Assembly: GCF_006974105.1 (NCBI RefSeq)
Contig: NZ_CP036282.1
Location: 4,092,001 to 4,156,000, forward strand
Length of the DNA stretch: 64,000 bases
Source of the DNA: Rhodoferax aquaticus
GTDB lineage: Bacteria; Pseudomonadota; Gammaproteobacteria; Burkholderiales; Burkholderiaceae_C
Direction: 5' to 3'
The position numbers were made by a program, and so were the translations under genes. This document shows positions 19,601 through 32,100 of the stretch, piece by piece (position 1 is the first letter of the stretch; each line of letters starts with the position of its first letter). The notes below the pieces were generated by a model. The model worked only from the letters and a program-made list of their open reading frames with translations, had not been told where the DNA came from and made no database searches.

Positions 19601-20068
19601 TCGGGTTTGCAGAGCAGCCACATCCACCGTTTCGAGGGCGGCTACCTGACTGGTCAGCAAGGCTCCAATACCTGAAGTACTCAGTGAACTCACTTGCTGG
19701 GTCGTCAAAGCCACCACCTGTGTGGTCGACAAAGCGGTCACTTGTGAAGTGAGCAGACTTGCAACATCCATCGTGTTGACAGCCTGAATCTGCGAAGTGG
19801 TGAAAACAGGAATTTGACTAGTGCTAAATGCCTGAATCTGGTCGGTCGAAAAAGCAGCGATTTGCGCCGTGGTCAGTGCAAGTATGTCATCTGAAGTAAG
19901 TGCCGCAATCTGGGCTGGTGTCAGGACAGGAACTGGCACAGGCACTGGCACTGGTGCACGGCCCACCAAACTCTCAAGCAGCCCCCCAACACTGAAAAAA
20001 GAGTTGACGTCAGCTTTGAATAAGCTAAATCCCAGCAGTCGCTCAAACAGAAAATTTAAGAACCACAT
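16685..20068 (-). CDS. Octapeptide-repeat type I secreted protein (smaller paralogue)
   Basis: A 1,127-residue protein. It starts with a hydrophobic segment (MWFLNFLFERLLGF) and a (PV)5 linker. About 90 octads of the form LxTxQ[VI]xA follow to residue 775, marked every six or seven octads by an [IL]ETxDIxA unit. From about 781 a domain carries four EF-hand-like loops: DLNGDGV, DRNHDGLVN, DTNHDGAIS and DGNADGV. A Pro/Ala-rich tail ends with KDDLRSKVSSLAQAIGSF, shared with the larger paralogue. There is no Sec signal and no Cys in the octads. I infer calcium-dependent folding outside the cell after type I export, as adhesin or matrix. Octads here are diverged, unlike the macro-repeats of its neighbour. 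Confidence 0.85.
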   Translation of the reverse strand: MWFLNFLFERLLGFSLFKADVNSFFSVGGLLESLVGRAPVPVPVPVPVLTPAQIAALTSDDILALTTAQIAAFSTDQIQAFSTSQIPVFTTSQIQAVNTMDVASLLTSQVTALSTTQVVALTTQQVSSLSTSGIGALLTSQVAALETVDVAALQTRQVLALSTDQIVALGTAQVAALSTGAVAALTTDQIFSIETQDIAALTTAQVRAISSSSIAALSTVQIQAIQTQDIAALAATQASALTTDQLIALSTAQMQSLSTSAVAALTSAQSYAIETHDLQALKTNQVASLNTSAVLALTTDQVVALTSNQVQALSTAAVAALSTDQVQAIETVDIQALRTQQLSALGTASVAALLTDQVQALSSVQIGGLRTNQIQVLTSDQVVALTTLQVQSLSSTALGALSSTQVQAIETIDIQALKTSQVATLSTATVAALSSDQVVALTTTQFQALSTLGIGALTTDQIVAVETADIQALKTQQVAALSTANIATLLTDQLQVLTSSQVAAITTSQVQSLTTDQIVALTTLQVGSLSTSAIGSLSTSQVMAIETNDIAALTTAQVRALSTSGVQSLTTSQIVAIETVDVAALQSRQVVALTTDQIVAFTTNQIAALSTSAIASLSTSQVRAIETQDIAALTTQQVRAITTTDVAALTTDQVFALTTAQNAALTTAQAAVLPLLPLIVPILTTAQVAALSTAQIASLTTDQIVSFSSTQIQALSTAAIAALSTDQVRAIETEDLSALTTRQIGVITSDQAWVLSTLQVEALTTDQVPAFTTDAFSQLHTGTPIVLDLNGDGVRTMSIRAGVKFDLFADGNSVNTGWVSGGDGLLVLDRNHDGLVNDGAELFGSSTKLANGKKATDGYAALRELDTNHDGAISSEDALYADLRVWVDGNADGVTQAGEMKSLSSLGIVKINLNAQAGSAKDNGNILGLTSTYETKDGTSHAAADVWFVANRSKPNAAPSLAIATPNPALPVDQAIAALKPVDPPVQLAQPPRLALADALPRTPDLLLATAPPVAAKSQASMETKDDLRSKVSSLAQAIGSFDMDALPTSAQGMALALSPSGSQVDGPTALAVANMADALKQFDGYGQVRLQQTLLSDTDGTPRLKLGPNAHSSGMVVPDSKTNAKT
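17770..19925 (-). repeat. Degenerate 24-bp (octapeptide) repeat tract
   Basis: Coding repeats in register with the octads of the smaller paralogue. Individual 24-bp units differ considerably, but position 3 Thr, position 5 Gln and position 8 Ala are kept. This implies old duplication followed by purifying selection on the protein rather than recent expansion. A 168-bp superperiod (seven octads) is visible over much of the tract. A short hydrophobic break (PLLPLIVPIL) interrupts it near 18030-18060. Confidence 0.85.
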
Positions 20069-20078
20069 GATTTAGATA

Positions 20079-20090
20079 TCCACATGTGGA
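20079..20090. promoter_or_regulatory. 12-bp perfect palindrome upstream of the smaller repeat gene
   Basis: TCCACATGTGGA reads the same on both strands and sits 11 bases upstream of the ATG at 20068, within the 114-base space separating the two repeat genes. It could be an operator or a small roadblock site near the ribosome-binding region, which otherwise lacks a clear Shine-Dalgarno sequence. Function is unproven, and a chance palindrome is possible. Confidence 0.25.
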
Positions 20091-20182
20091 GCGCGCTGCT
20101 GGGCATAGAACTTACATGGTGTTTCTCTCTCCACCACTTGACTTTTCTATGCCTTGCCGCACGCTTGCACAAGGGCCCTTAT

Positions 20183-23100
20183 TTAGGTCTTTCCTCCGCT
20201 GCTAAGAATATTGGTGCTACTTGGATCTTGCGTTATAGCAAGTTTCAGCGAATTAGATGCTGTCGCTGCCGTTCCTCCGCCAGCCAGCGGTTGACCATTC
20301 GCGTCAAACTGCTTCATCACATCGGCCATGCTGGCTACGGCAAGTGTCGCCGGCGTCAAGCTAGGCTGAACGCTCTTCGCAGGTTCTATCGCCAACTTAC
20401 CTTCCTCAGGCAACACACCCGAACTGCCGAAGCTACCCATCGCCTGCGCCAAACTACTCACCTTGGTTCGCAGGTCATCCTTAGGCTCAAGCGCAGGCTG
20501 CGCCTTGGCATCAGGCACCAATGCTGGCGCCTGAATCAAGCTGCTTGCAAGGGCCTGATGCGGTACTGGCGCAGCCCCTGCAGCCCCTGCAGGTTCGGCA
20601 AGTACTGCCTGCGGATTGGCCGGAGCCAGCGCAGCAATCGCCTTGTCTACATTCGTGCTACTCGGTGCTGGCGCAGTCGCAGCTACCTTAGGCGCCTTAT
20701 CCGCCAAGAACCAAACGTCCGCCGCAGCATGGGTGACACCGTCAGTCGTCTCGTAGGTCGACGTCAAGCCCACCAGGTTGCCATTGTCCCGTGCCGTGCC
20801 CACCTGTGCATTTACATTGATTTTTGCAATACCCAGTGAAGCGAGCGTTTTTGTCTCTCCAGCCTGGGACACACCATCAGAGTTACTGTCTACCCAAACC
20901 CGAAGATCTGCGTACATGGCGTCTGCGCTTGTGATGACTCCATCATGGTTGGTATCAAGCTCACGCAATGCTGCGTAACCGTCCGCCGCTTTCTGTCCAT
21001 TCGCCAGCTTGGTAGAAGAACCAAACAGTTCTGATCCATCATTGATCATGCCATCGTGGTTGCGGTCTAGCACCAGCAAACCATCGCTTCCACTCACCCA
21101 ACCCGTACTCACCGACTGCCCCTCCGCAAACAAGTCAAACTTCACACCAGAGTCGATGCTGAGCGTACGCACACCATCACCATTCAAATCCAAGATTATG
21201 GGCGTACCCGTTGTCAGGTAAGAATACGATCCCGTCACAAAGGCGGCAATCTGTGCAGACGTAAATGCCTCAACCTGGTTCGTAGTGAACGCCTCCGCCT
21301 GCGCTGAAGAGAACGCGGCAATCTGGCTGGTCTTGAGTGCGACCAGATCGGCAGTCTCGAATGCACGCATTTGCGTAGTCGTCAAAGCGGTAATGGATGA
21401 AGTCGAGAGCGACTGCACCTGATTCGTCGTCAGCGCCTGAATCTGATTTGTGCTCAGGGCAGCAACCGTACCTGTAGACAGGCCAGCGACTTGGCTAGTC
21501 CGCAATGCCTGTATATCCAGTGTTTCAATAGCCTGTACCTGGTCGGTGGTCAAAGCTGCCAAGGTGCTGGTCGTCAAACCAGAGACCTGCGCCGTACTGA
21601 GCGCAACCACTTGGTCCGTTGTCAATGCCTGCACTTGGGCCGTGGACAACGCACCCAGTTGGCTCGTAGTCAATGCTTGCACTTGATCTGTGACTAGCGC
21701 GGCCAGCGTACTTGTCGTAAGCGCGAGCACTTGGTTGGTGCGCAACGCTTGCACATCCACAGTTTCAATCGCCTGCACCTGAACCGATGTCAAGCTAGCA
21801 ATGCCCGCGGTTGTCAGGGACTGAATCTGGTTGGTAGTTAGCGCGACCAACTGGTTGGTGGTCAGCGCATTCACGGCGGCTGTTGTCAAAGCCGCAACCT
21901 GATTCGTCCTCAATGCCTGCACATCCACCGTTTCAAAGGCTTGCACTTGGTCGGTGCTTAGAGCAGCGAGTCCAGCTGTCGAGAGAGACTGGATCTGCAG
22001 GGTTTGCAGTGCAACGATCTGTGCAGTGCTTAGCGCAGAGACAGTGCTTGTGGTTAGGCTGCTCACCTGGGCCGTAGTCAGCACTTGGATGTCCCGGGTC
22101 TCTATCGCTTGCACTTGGCTGCTCGTGAGCGCCGCCAAGGTGGCTGTGCCTAGACCCAAGCTTTGTACCGTTCCGTTGACCGTGATTCCACCAATTTGTG
22201 CAGTGTTCAGCGCAACAATCTGGTCTGTCGTCAAGGCCTGTACTTGGTTGGTCCGCAAGGCCCCCAACTGGCTGCTGGTCAACGCTTGGATTTGGTCGCT
22301 GTTGAGCGCCGCTACGCTGGCCGTGACCAATGCCGCGACTTGCCCTGTCAACAAGGCTTTAATGTCTAGCGTCTCTATCGCCACCACTTGGTCTGTGGTG
22401 AGCGCCGCAACACCTGCTGTCGTCAAGGCCTGGATTTGGTTCGTTTGCAGCGCCACCACTTGGTCTGTGGTCAAGGCGTTGACGGTGGCTGTTGCCAAGG
22501 CTGCCACTTGGCGTGTGAGCAGCGCTTGGATGTCCCTGGTCTCTATCGCTTGGAGTTGCGCTGTCGTGAGCGCTCCTATGCCGCTGGTCGTCAAGGCCTG
22601 CACTTGGTTGGTTTGCAGCGCCACCACTTGGTCTGTGGTCAAGGCCTGCACGGTGCTGGTGTTCAAGCCGCTGATCTGGCCCGTAGTCAGCACTTGGATG
22701 TCCCGGGTCTCTATCGCTTGCACTTGGGTGCTCGTGAGCGCCGCCAAGGTGGCTGTGCCTAGACCCAAGCTTTGTACCGTTCCGTTGACCGTGATTCCAC
22801 CAATTTGTGCGGTGTTCAGCGCAACAATCTGGTCTGTCGTCAAGGCCTGTACTTGGTTGGTCCGCAAGGCCCCCAACTGGCTGCTGGTCAGCGCTTGGAT
22901 TTGGTCGCTGTTGAGCGCCGCTACGCTGGCCGTGACCAATGCCGCGACTTGGTTAGTCTTCAAGGCTTGGATGTCTAGCGTCTCTATCGCCACCACTTGG
23001 TCTGTGGTGAGCGCCGCAACACCTGCTGTCGTCAAGGCCTGAATTTGGTTCGTTTGCAGCGCCACCACTTGGTCTGTAGTCAAGGCGTTGACGGTGGCTG

Positions 23101-26100
23101 TTGCCAAGGCTGCCACTTGGCGTGTGAGCAGCGCTTGGATGTCCCGGGTCTCTATCGCTTGGAGTTGCGCTGTCGTGAGCGCTCCTATGCCGCTGGTGGT
23201 CAAGGCCTGGATTTGATGGGTCTCCAGCGCCACCACTTGGTCTGTGGACAGGGCCGCTATCGATTGTGTGGCCAGTGTGCCTATCTGTGTGGTCGTGAGC
23301 GCTTGGATGTCTCTCGTCTCTATCGCTTGCACTTGGTTGGTCGTCAGCGCCGCGATCGTGCGGGTGTTCAAGCCCGTCACTTGCTGCGTGTTCAAGGCCA
23401 CGATCTGGTCTGTCAACAGCGCTTGCACTTGGGCGGTCGTCAGCGCTGCCAATCCTGCGCTGTTGAGCGCCTGGATTTGGTCTGTCGTCAACGCCACCAC
23501 TTGGCTTGTCAAGAGCGCCGCTACCGTACCCGTCGTCAGGTTGTTGACTTGGCGACTATCGAGCGCTTGCACTTGGTCTGAGGCCAGCGCCACCACTTGG
23601 GCTGTCCTCAATGCCGCCAATTGGTTGGTCTCCAAGGCGCGCACTTGGTCTGTGGACAAGCCCAGCACTTGCGCACTGGTGCCTGCGTTCAAGCCCGCTA
23701 TTTGCAGGGTCGTCAAGGCCGCCACTTGGCCTGTCGTGAGCGCGCGGATGTCCCTCGTCTCTATCGCCAGTACCTGGTCCGAGCTCAGCGCCACAATGTT
23801 GGCGGTCGTCAAGGCCTGCACTTGGTTGGTTTGCAGCGCCACCACTTGGTCTGTGGTCAAGGCCCGCACGGTGCTGGTGTTCAAGCCGCTGATCTGGCCC
23901 GTAGTCAGCACTTGGATGTCCCGGGTCTCTATCGCTTGCACTTGGGTGCTCGTGAGCGCCGCCAAGGTGGCTGTGCCTAGACCCAAGCTTTGTACCGTTC
24001 CGTTGACCGTGATTCCACCAATTTGTGCGGTGTTCAGCGCAACAATCTGGTCTGTCGTCAAGGCCTGTACTTGGTTGGTCCGCAAGGCCCCCAACTGGCT
24101 GCTGGTCAGCGCTTGGATTTGGTCGCTGTTGAGCGCCGCTACGCTGGCCGTGACCAATGCCGCGACTTGGTTAGTCTTCAAGGCTTGGATGTCTAGCGTC
24201 TCTATCGCCACCACTTGGTCTGTGGTGAGCGCCGCAACACCTGCTGTCGTCAAGGCCTGAATTTGGTTCGTTTGCAGCGCCACCACTTGGTCTGTAGTCA
24301 AGGCGTTGACGGTGGCTGTTGCCAAGGCTGCCACTTGGCGTGTGAGCAGCGCTTGGATGTCCCTGGTCTCTATCGCTTGGAGTTGCGCTGTCGTGAGCGC
24401 TCCTATGCCGCTGGTGGTCAAGGCCTGGATTTGATGGGTCTCCAGCGCCACCACTTGGTCTGTGGACAGGGCCGCTATCGATTGTGTGGCCAGTGTGCCT
24501 ATCTGTGTGGTCGTGAGCGCTTGGATGTCTCTCGTCTCTATCGCTTGCACTTGGTTGGTCGTCAGCGCCGCGATCGTGCGGGTGTTCAAGCCCGTCACTT
24601 GCTGCGTGTTCAAGGCCACGATCTGGTCTGTCAACAGCGCTTGCACTTGGGCGGTCGTCAGCGCTGCCAATCCTGCGCTGTTGAGCGCCTGGATTTGGTC
24701 TGTCGTCAACGCCACCACTTGGCTTGTCAAGAGCGCCGCTACCGTACCCGTCGTCAGGTTGTTGACTTGCCTGCTATCGAGCGCTTGCACTTGGTCTGAG
24801 GCCAGCGCCACCACTTGGGCTGTCCTCAATGCCGCCAATTGGTTGGTCTCCAAGGCGCGCACTTGGTCTGTGGACAAGCCCAGCACTTGCGCACTGGTGC
24901 CTGCGTTCAAGCCCGCTATTTGCAGGGTCGTCAAGGCCGCCACTTGGCCTGTCGTGAGCGCGCGGATGTCCCTCGTCTCTATCGCCAGTACCTGGTCCGA
25001 GCTCAGCGCCACAATGTTGGCGGTCGTCAAGGCCTGCACTTGGTTGGTTTGCAGCGCCACCACTTGGTCTGTGGTCAAGGCCCGCACGGTGCTGGTGTTC
25101 AAGCCGCTGATCTGGCCCGTAGTCAGCACTTGGATGTCCCGGGTCTCTATCGCTTGCACTTGGGTGCTCGTGAGCGCCGCCAAGGTGGCTGTGCCTAGAC
25201 CCAAGCTTTGTACCGTTCCGTTGACCGTGATTCCACCAATTTGTGCGGTGTTCAGCGCAACAATCTGGTCTGTCGTCAAGGCCTGTACTTGGTTGGTCCG
25301 CAAGGCCCCCAACTGGCTGCTGGTCAGCGCTTGGATTTGGTCGCTGTTGAGCGCCGCTACGCTGGCCGTGACCAATGCCGCGATTTGGTTAGTCTTCAAG
25401 GCTTGGATGTCTAGCGTCTCTATCGCCACCACTTGGTCTGTGGTGAGCGCCGCAACACCTGCTGTCGTCAAGGCCTGAATTTGGTTCGTTTGCAGCGCCA
25501 CCACTTGGTCTGTGGTCAAGGCGTTGACGGTGGCTGTTGCCAAGGCTGCCACTTGGCGTGTGAGCAGCGCTTGGATGTCCCGGGTCTCTATCGCTTGGAG
25601 TTGCGCTGTCGTGAGCGCTCCTATGCCGCTGGTGGTCAAGGCCTGGATTTGATGGGTCTCCAGCGCCACCACTTGGTCTGTGGACAGGGCCGCTATCGAT
25701 TGTGTGGCCAGTGTGCCTATCTGTGTGGTCGTGAGCGCTTGGATGTCTCTCGTCTCTATCGCTTGCACTTGGTTGGTCGTCAGCGCCGCGATCGTGCGGG
25801 TGTTCAAGCCCGTCACTTGCTGCGTGTTCAAGGCCACGATCTGGTCTGTCAACAGCGCTTGCACTTGGGCGGTCGTCAGCGCTGCCAATCCTGCGCTGTT
25901 GAGCGCCTGGATTTGGTCTGTCGTCAACGCCACCACTTGGCTTGTCAAGAGCGCCGCTACCGTACCCGTCGTCAGGTTGTTGACTTGGCGACTATCGAGC
26001 GCTCGCACTTGGTCTGAGGCCAGCGCCACCACTTGGGCTGTCCTCAATGCCGCCAATTGGTTGGTCTCCAAGGCGCGCACTTGGTCTGTGGACAAGCCCA

Positions 26101-29100
26101 GCACTTGCGCACTGGTGCCTGCGTTCAAGCCCGCTATTTGCAGGGTCGTCAAGGCCGCCACTTGGCCTGTCGTGAGCGCGCGGATGTCCCTCGTCTCTAT
26201 CGCCAGTACCTGGTCCGAGCTCAGCGCCACAATGTTGGCGGTCGTCAAGGCCTGCACTTGGTTGGTTTGCAGCGCCACCACTTGGTCTGTGGTCAAGGCC
26301 CGCACGGTGCTGGTGTTCAAGCCGCTGATCTGGCCCGTAGTCAGCACTTGGATGTCCCGGGTCTCTATCGCTTGCACTTGGGTGCTCGTGAGCGCCGCCA
26401 AGGTGGCTGTGCCTAGACCCAAGCTTTGTACCGTTCCGTTGACCGTGATTCCACCAATTTGTGCGGTGTTCAGCGCAACAATCTGGTCTGTCGTCAAGGC
26501 CTGTACTTGGTTGGTCCGCAAGGCCCCCAACTGGCTGCTGGTCAGCGCTTGGATTTGGTCGCTGTTGAGCGCCGCTACGCTGGCCGTGACCAATGCCGCG
26601 ACTTGGTTAGTCTTCAAGGCTTGGATGTCTAGCGTCTCTATCGCCACCACTTGGTCTGTGGTGAGCGCCGCAACACCTGCTGTCGTCAAGGCCTGAATTT
26701 GGTTCGTTTGCAGCGCCACCACTTGGTCTGTAGTCAAGGCGTTGACGGTGGCTGTTGCCAAGGCTGCCACTTGGCGTGTGAGCAGCGCTTGGATGTCCCG
26801 GGTCTCTATCGCTTGGAGTTGCGCTGTCGTGAGCGCTCCTATGCCGCTGGTGGTCAAGGCCTGGATTTGATGGGTCTCCAGCGCCACCACTTGGTCTGTG
26901 GACAGGGCCGCTATCGATTGTGTGGCCAGTGTGCCTATCTGTGTGGTCGTGAGCGCTTGGATGTCTCTCGTCTCTATCGCTTGCACTTGGTTGGTCGTCA
27001 GCGCCGCGATCGTGCGGGTGTTCAAGCCCGTCACTTGCTGCGTGTTCAAGGCCACGATCTGGTCTGTCAACAGCGCTTGCACTTGGGCGGTCGTCAGCGC
27101 TGCCAATCCTGCGCTGTTGAGCGCCTGGATTTGGTCTGTCGTCAACGCCACCACTTGGCTTGTCAAGAGCGCCGCTACCGTACCCGTCGTCAGGTTGTTG
27201 ACTTGGCGACTATCGAGCGCTTGCACTTGGTCTGAGGCCAGCGCCACCACTTGGGCTGTCCTCAATGCCGCCAATTGGTTGGTCTCCAAGGCGCGCACTT
27301 GGTCTGTGGACAAGCCCAGCACTTGCGCACTGGTGCCTGCGTTCAAGCCCGCTATTTGCAGGGTCGTCAAGGCCGCCACTTGGCCTGTCGTGAGCGCGCG
27401 GATGTCCCTCGTCTCTATCGCCAGTACCTGGTCCGAGCTCAGCGCCACAATGTTGGCGGTCGTCAAGGCCTGCACTTGGTTGGTTTGCAGCGCCACCACT
27501 TGGTCTGTGGTCAAGGCCCGCACGGTGCTGGTGTTCAAGCCGCTGATCTGGCCCGTAGTCAGCACTTGGATGTCCCGGGTCTCTATCGCTTGCACTTGGG
27601 TGCTCGTGAGCGCCGCCAAGGTGGCTGTGCCTAGACCCAAGCTTTGTACCGTTCCGTTGACCGTGATTCCACCAATTTGTGCGGTGTTCAGCGCAACAAT
27701 CTGGTCTGTCGTCAAGGCCTGTACTTGGTTGGTCCGCAAGGCCCCCAACTGGCTGCTGGTCAGCGCTTGGATTTGGTCGCTGTTGAGCGCCGCTACGCTG
27801 GCCGTGACCAATGCCGCGACTTGTCCTGTCAGCAAGGCTTGGATGTCACGTGTCTCTATCGCCACCACTTGGTCTGTGGTGAGCGCCGCAACACCTGCTG
27901 TCGTCAAGGCCTGAATTTGGTTCGTTTGCAGCGCCACCACTTGGTCTGTAGTCAAGGCGTTGACGGTGGCTGTTGCCAAGGCTGCCACTTGGCGTGTGAG
28001 CAGCGCTTGGATGTCCCTGGTCTCTATCGCTTGGAGTTGCGCTGTCGTGAGCGCTCCTATGCCGCTGGTGGTCAAGGCCTGGATTTGATGGGTCTCCAGC
28101 GCCACCACTTGGTCTGTGGACAGGGCCGCTATCGATTGTGTGGCCAGTGTGCCTATCTGTGTGGTCGTGAGCGCTTGGATGTCTCTCGTCTCTATCGCTT
28201 GCACTTGGTTGGTCGTCAGCGCCGCGATCGTGCGGGTGTTCAAGCCCGTCACTTGCTGCGTGTTCAAGGCCACGATCTGGTCTGTCAACAGCGCTTGCAC
28301 TTGGGCGGTCGTCAGCGCTGCCAATCCTGCGCTGTTGAGCGCCTGGATTTGGTCTGTCGTCAACGCCACCACTTGGCTTGTCAAGAGCGCCGCTACCGTA
28401 CCCGTCGTCAGGTTGTTGACTTGCCTGCTATCGAGCGCTTGCACTTGGTCTGAGGCCAGCGCCACCACTTGGGCTGTCCTCAATGCCGCCAATTGGTTGG
28501 TCTCCAAGGCGCGCACTTGGTCTGTGGACAAGCCCAGCACTTGCGCACTGGTGCCTGCGTTCAAGCCCGCTATTTGCAGGGTCGTCAAGGCCGCCACTTG
28601 GCCTGTCGTGAGCGCGCGGATGTCCCTCGTCTCTATCGCCAGTACCTGGTCCGAGCTCAGCGCCACAATGTTGGCGGTCGTCAAGGCCTGCACTTGGTTG
28701 GTTTGCAGCGCCACCACTTGGTCTGTGGTCAAGGCCCGCACGGTGCTGGTGTTCAAGCCGCTGATCTGGCCCGTAGTCAGCACTTGGATGTCCCGGGTCT
28801 CTATCGCTTGCACTTGGGTGCTCGTGAGCGCCGCCAAGGTGGCTGTGCCTAGACCCAAGCTTTGTACCGTTCCGTTGACCGTGATTCCACCAATTTGTGC
28901 GGTGTTCAGCGCAACAATCTGGTCTGTCGTCAAGGCCTGTACTTGGTTGGTTCGCAAGGCCCCCAACTGGCTGCTGGTCAGCGCTTGGATTTGGTCGCTG
29001 TTGAGCGCCGCTACGCTGGCCGTGACCAATGCCGCGACTTGGTTAGTCTTCAAGGCTTGGATGTCTAGCGTCTCTATCGCCACCACTTGGTCTGTGGTGA

Positions 29101-32100
29101 GCGCCGCAACACCTGCTGTCGTCAAGGCTTGGATTTGGTTCGTTTGCAGCGCCACCACTTGGTCTGTGGTCAAGGCGTTGACGGTGGCTGTTGCCAAGGC
29201 TGCCACTTGGCGTGTGAGCAGCGCTTGGATGTCCCTCGTCTCTATCGCTTGGAGTTGCGCTGTCGTGAGCGCTCCTATGCCGCTGGTGGTCAAGGCCTGG
29301 ATTTGATGGGTCTCCAGCGCCACCACTTGGTCTGTGGACAGGGCCGCTATCGATTGTGTGGCCAGTGTGCCTATCTGGGTGGTCGTGAGCGCTTGGATGT
29401 CTCTCGTCTCTATCGCTTGCACTTGGTTGGTCGTCAGCGCCGCGATCGTGCGGGTGTTCAAGCCCGTCACTTGCTGCGTGTTCAAGGCCACGATCTGGTC
29501 TGTCAACAGCGCTTGCACTTGGGCGGTCGTCAGCGCTGCCAATCCTGCGCTGTTGAGCGCCTGGATTTGGTCTGTCGTCAACGCCACCACTTGGCTTGTC
29601 AAGAGCGCCGCTACCGTACCCGTCGTCAGGTTGTTGACTTGGCGACTATCGAGCGCTCGCACTTGGTCTGAGGCCAGCGCCACCACTTGGGCTGTCCTCA
29701 ATGCCGCCAATTGGTTGGTCTCCAAGGCGCGCACTTGGTCTGTGGACAAGCCCAGCACTTGCGCACTGGTGCCTGCGTTCAAGCCCGCTATTTGCAGGGT
29801 CGTCAAGGCCGCCACTTGGCCTGTCGTGAGCGCGCGGATGTCCCTCGTCTCTATCGCCAGTACCTGGTCCGAGCTCAGCGCCACAATGTTGGCGGTCGTC
29901 AAGGCCTGCACTTGGTTGGTTTGCAGCGCCACCACTTGGTCTGTGGTCAAGGCCCGCACGGTGCTGGTGTTCAAGCCGCTGATCTGGCCCGTAGTCAGCA
30001 CTTGGATGTCCCGGGTCTCTATCGCTTGCACTTGGGTGCTCGTGAGCGCCGCCAAGGTGGCTGTGCCTAGACCCAAGCTTTGTACCGTTCCGTTGACCGT
30101 GATTCCACCAATTTGTGCGGTGTTCAGCGCAACAATCTGGTCTGTCGTCAAGGCCTGTACTTGGTTGGTCCGCAAGGCCCCCAACTGGCTGCTGGTCAGC
30201 GCTTGGATTTGGTCGCTGTTGAGCGCCGCTACGCTGGCCGTGACCAATGCCGCGACTTGTCCTGTCAGCAAGGCTTGGATGTCACGTGTCTCTATCGCCA
30301 CCACTTGGTCTGTGGTGAGCGCCGCAACACCTGCTGTCGTCAAGGCTTGGATTTGGTTCGTTTGCAGCGCCACCACTTGGTCTGTGGTCAAGGCGTTGAC
30401 GGTGGCTGTTGCCAAGGCTGCCACTTGGCGTGTGAGCAGCGCTTGGATGTCCCGGGTCTCTATCGCTTGGAGTTGCGCTGTCGTGAGCGCTCCTATGCCG
30501 CTGGTGGTCAAGGCCTGGATTTGATGGGTCTCCAGCGCCACCACTTGGTCTGTGGACAGGGCCGCTATCGATTGTGTGGCCAGTGTGCCTATCTGTGTGG
30601 TCGTGAGCGCTTGGATGTCTCTCGTCTCTATCGCTTGCACTTGGTTGGTCGTCAGCGCCGCGATCGTGCGGGTGTTCAAGCCCGTCACTTGCTGCGTGTT
30701 CAAGGCCACGATCTGGTCTGTCAACAGCGCTTGCACTTGGGCGGTCGTCAGCGCTGCCAATCCTGCGCTGTTGAGCGCCTGGATTTGGTCTGTCGTCAAC
30801 GCCACCACTTGGCTTGTCAAGAGCGCCGCTACCGTACCCGTCGTCAGGTTGTTGACTTGGCGACTATCGAGCGCTTGCACTTGGTCTGAGGCCAGCGCCA
30901 CCACTTGGGCTGTCCTCAATGCCGCCAATTGGTTGGTCTCCAAGGCGCGCACTTGGTCTGTGGACAAGCCCAGCACTTGCGCACTGGTGCCTGCGTTCAA
31001 GCCCGCTATTTGCAGGGTCGTCAAGGCCGCCACTTGGCCTGTCGTGAGCGCGCGGATGTCCCTCGTCTCTATCGCCAGTACCTGGTCCGAGCTCAGCGCC
31101 ACAATGTTGGCGGTGGTCAAGGCCTGCACTTGGTTGGTTTGCAGCGCCACCACTTGGTCTGTGGTCAAGGCCCGCACGGTGCTGGTGTTCAAGCCGCTGA
31201 TCTGGCCCGTAGTCAGCACTTGGATGTCCCGGGTCTCTATCGCTTGCACTTGGGTGCTCGTGAGCGCCGCCAAGGTGGCTGTGCCTAGACCCAAGCTTTG
31301 TACCGTTCCGTTGACCGTGATTCCACCAATTTGTGCGGTGTTCAGCGCAACAATCTGGTCTGTCGTCAAGGCCTGTACTTGGTTGGTTCGCAAGGCCCCC
31401 AACTGGCTGCTGGTCAGCGCTTGGATTTGGTCGCTGTTGAGCGCCGCTACGCTGGCCGTGACCAATGCCGCGACTTGGTTAGTCTTCAAGGCTTGGATGT
31501 CTAGCGTCTCTATCGCCACCACTTGGTCTGTGGTGAGCGCCGCAACACCTGCTGTCGTCAAGGCTTGGATTTGGTTCGTTTGCAGCGCCACCACTTGGTC
31601 TGTGGTCAAGGCGTTGACGGTGGCTGTTGCCAAGGCTGCCACTTGGCGTGTGAGCAGCGCTTGGATGTCCCTCGTCTCTATCGCTTGGAGTTGCGCTGTC
31701 GTGAGCGCTCCTATGCCGCTGGTGGTCAAGGCCTGGATTTGATGGGTCTCCAGCGCCACCACTTGGTCTGTGGACAGGGCCGCTATCGATTGTGTGGCCA
31801 GTGTGCCTATCTGTGTGGTCGTGAGCGCTTGGATGTCTCTCGTCTCTATCGCTTGCACTTGGTTGGTCGTCAGCGCCGCGATCGTGCGGGTGTTCAAGCC
31901 CGTCACTTGCTGCGTGTTCAAGGCCACGATCTGGTCTGTCAACAGCGCTTGCACTTGGGCGGTCGTCAGCGCTGCCAATCCTGCGCTGTTGAGCGCCTGG
32001 ATTTGGTCTGTCGTCAACGCCACCACTTGGCTTGTCAAGAGCGCCGCTACCGTACCCGTCGTCAGGTTGTTGACTTGCCTGCTATCGAGCGCTTGCACTT

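Noticed and set aside
20171..20180. AAGGGCCCTT downstream of the giant gene, also present at about 34658-34667 downstream of the Sel1 gene
   Set aside because: It is a loop-less palindrome that could not form a terminator hairpin; two copies of a ten-base palindrome are not strong evidence of a functional site.
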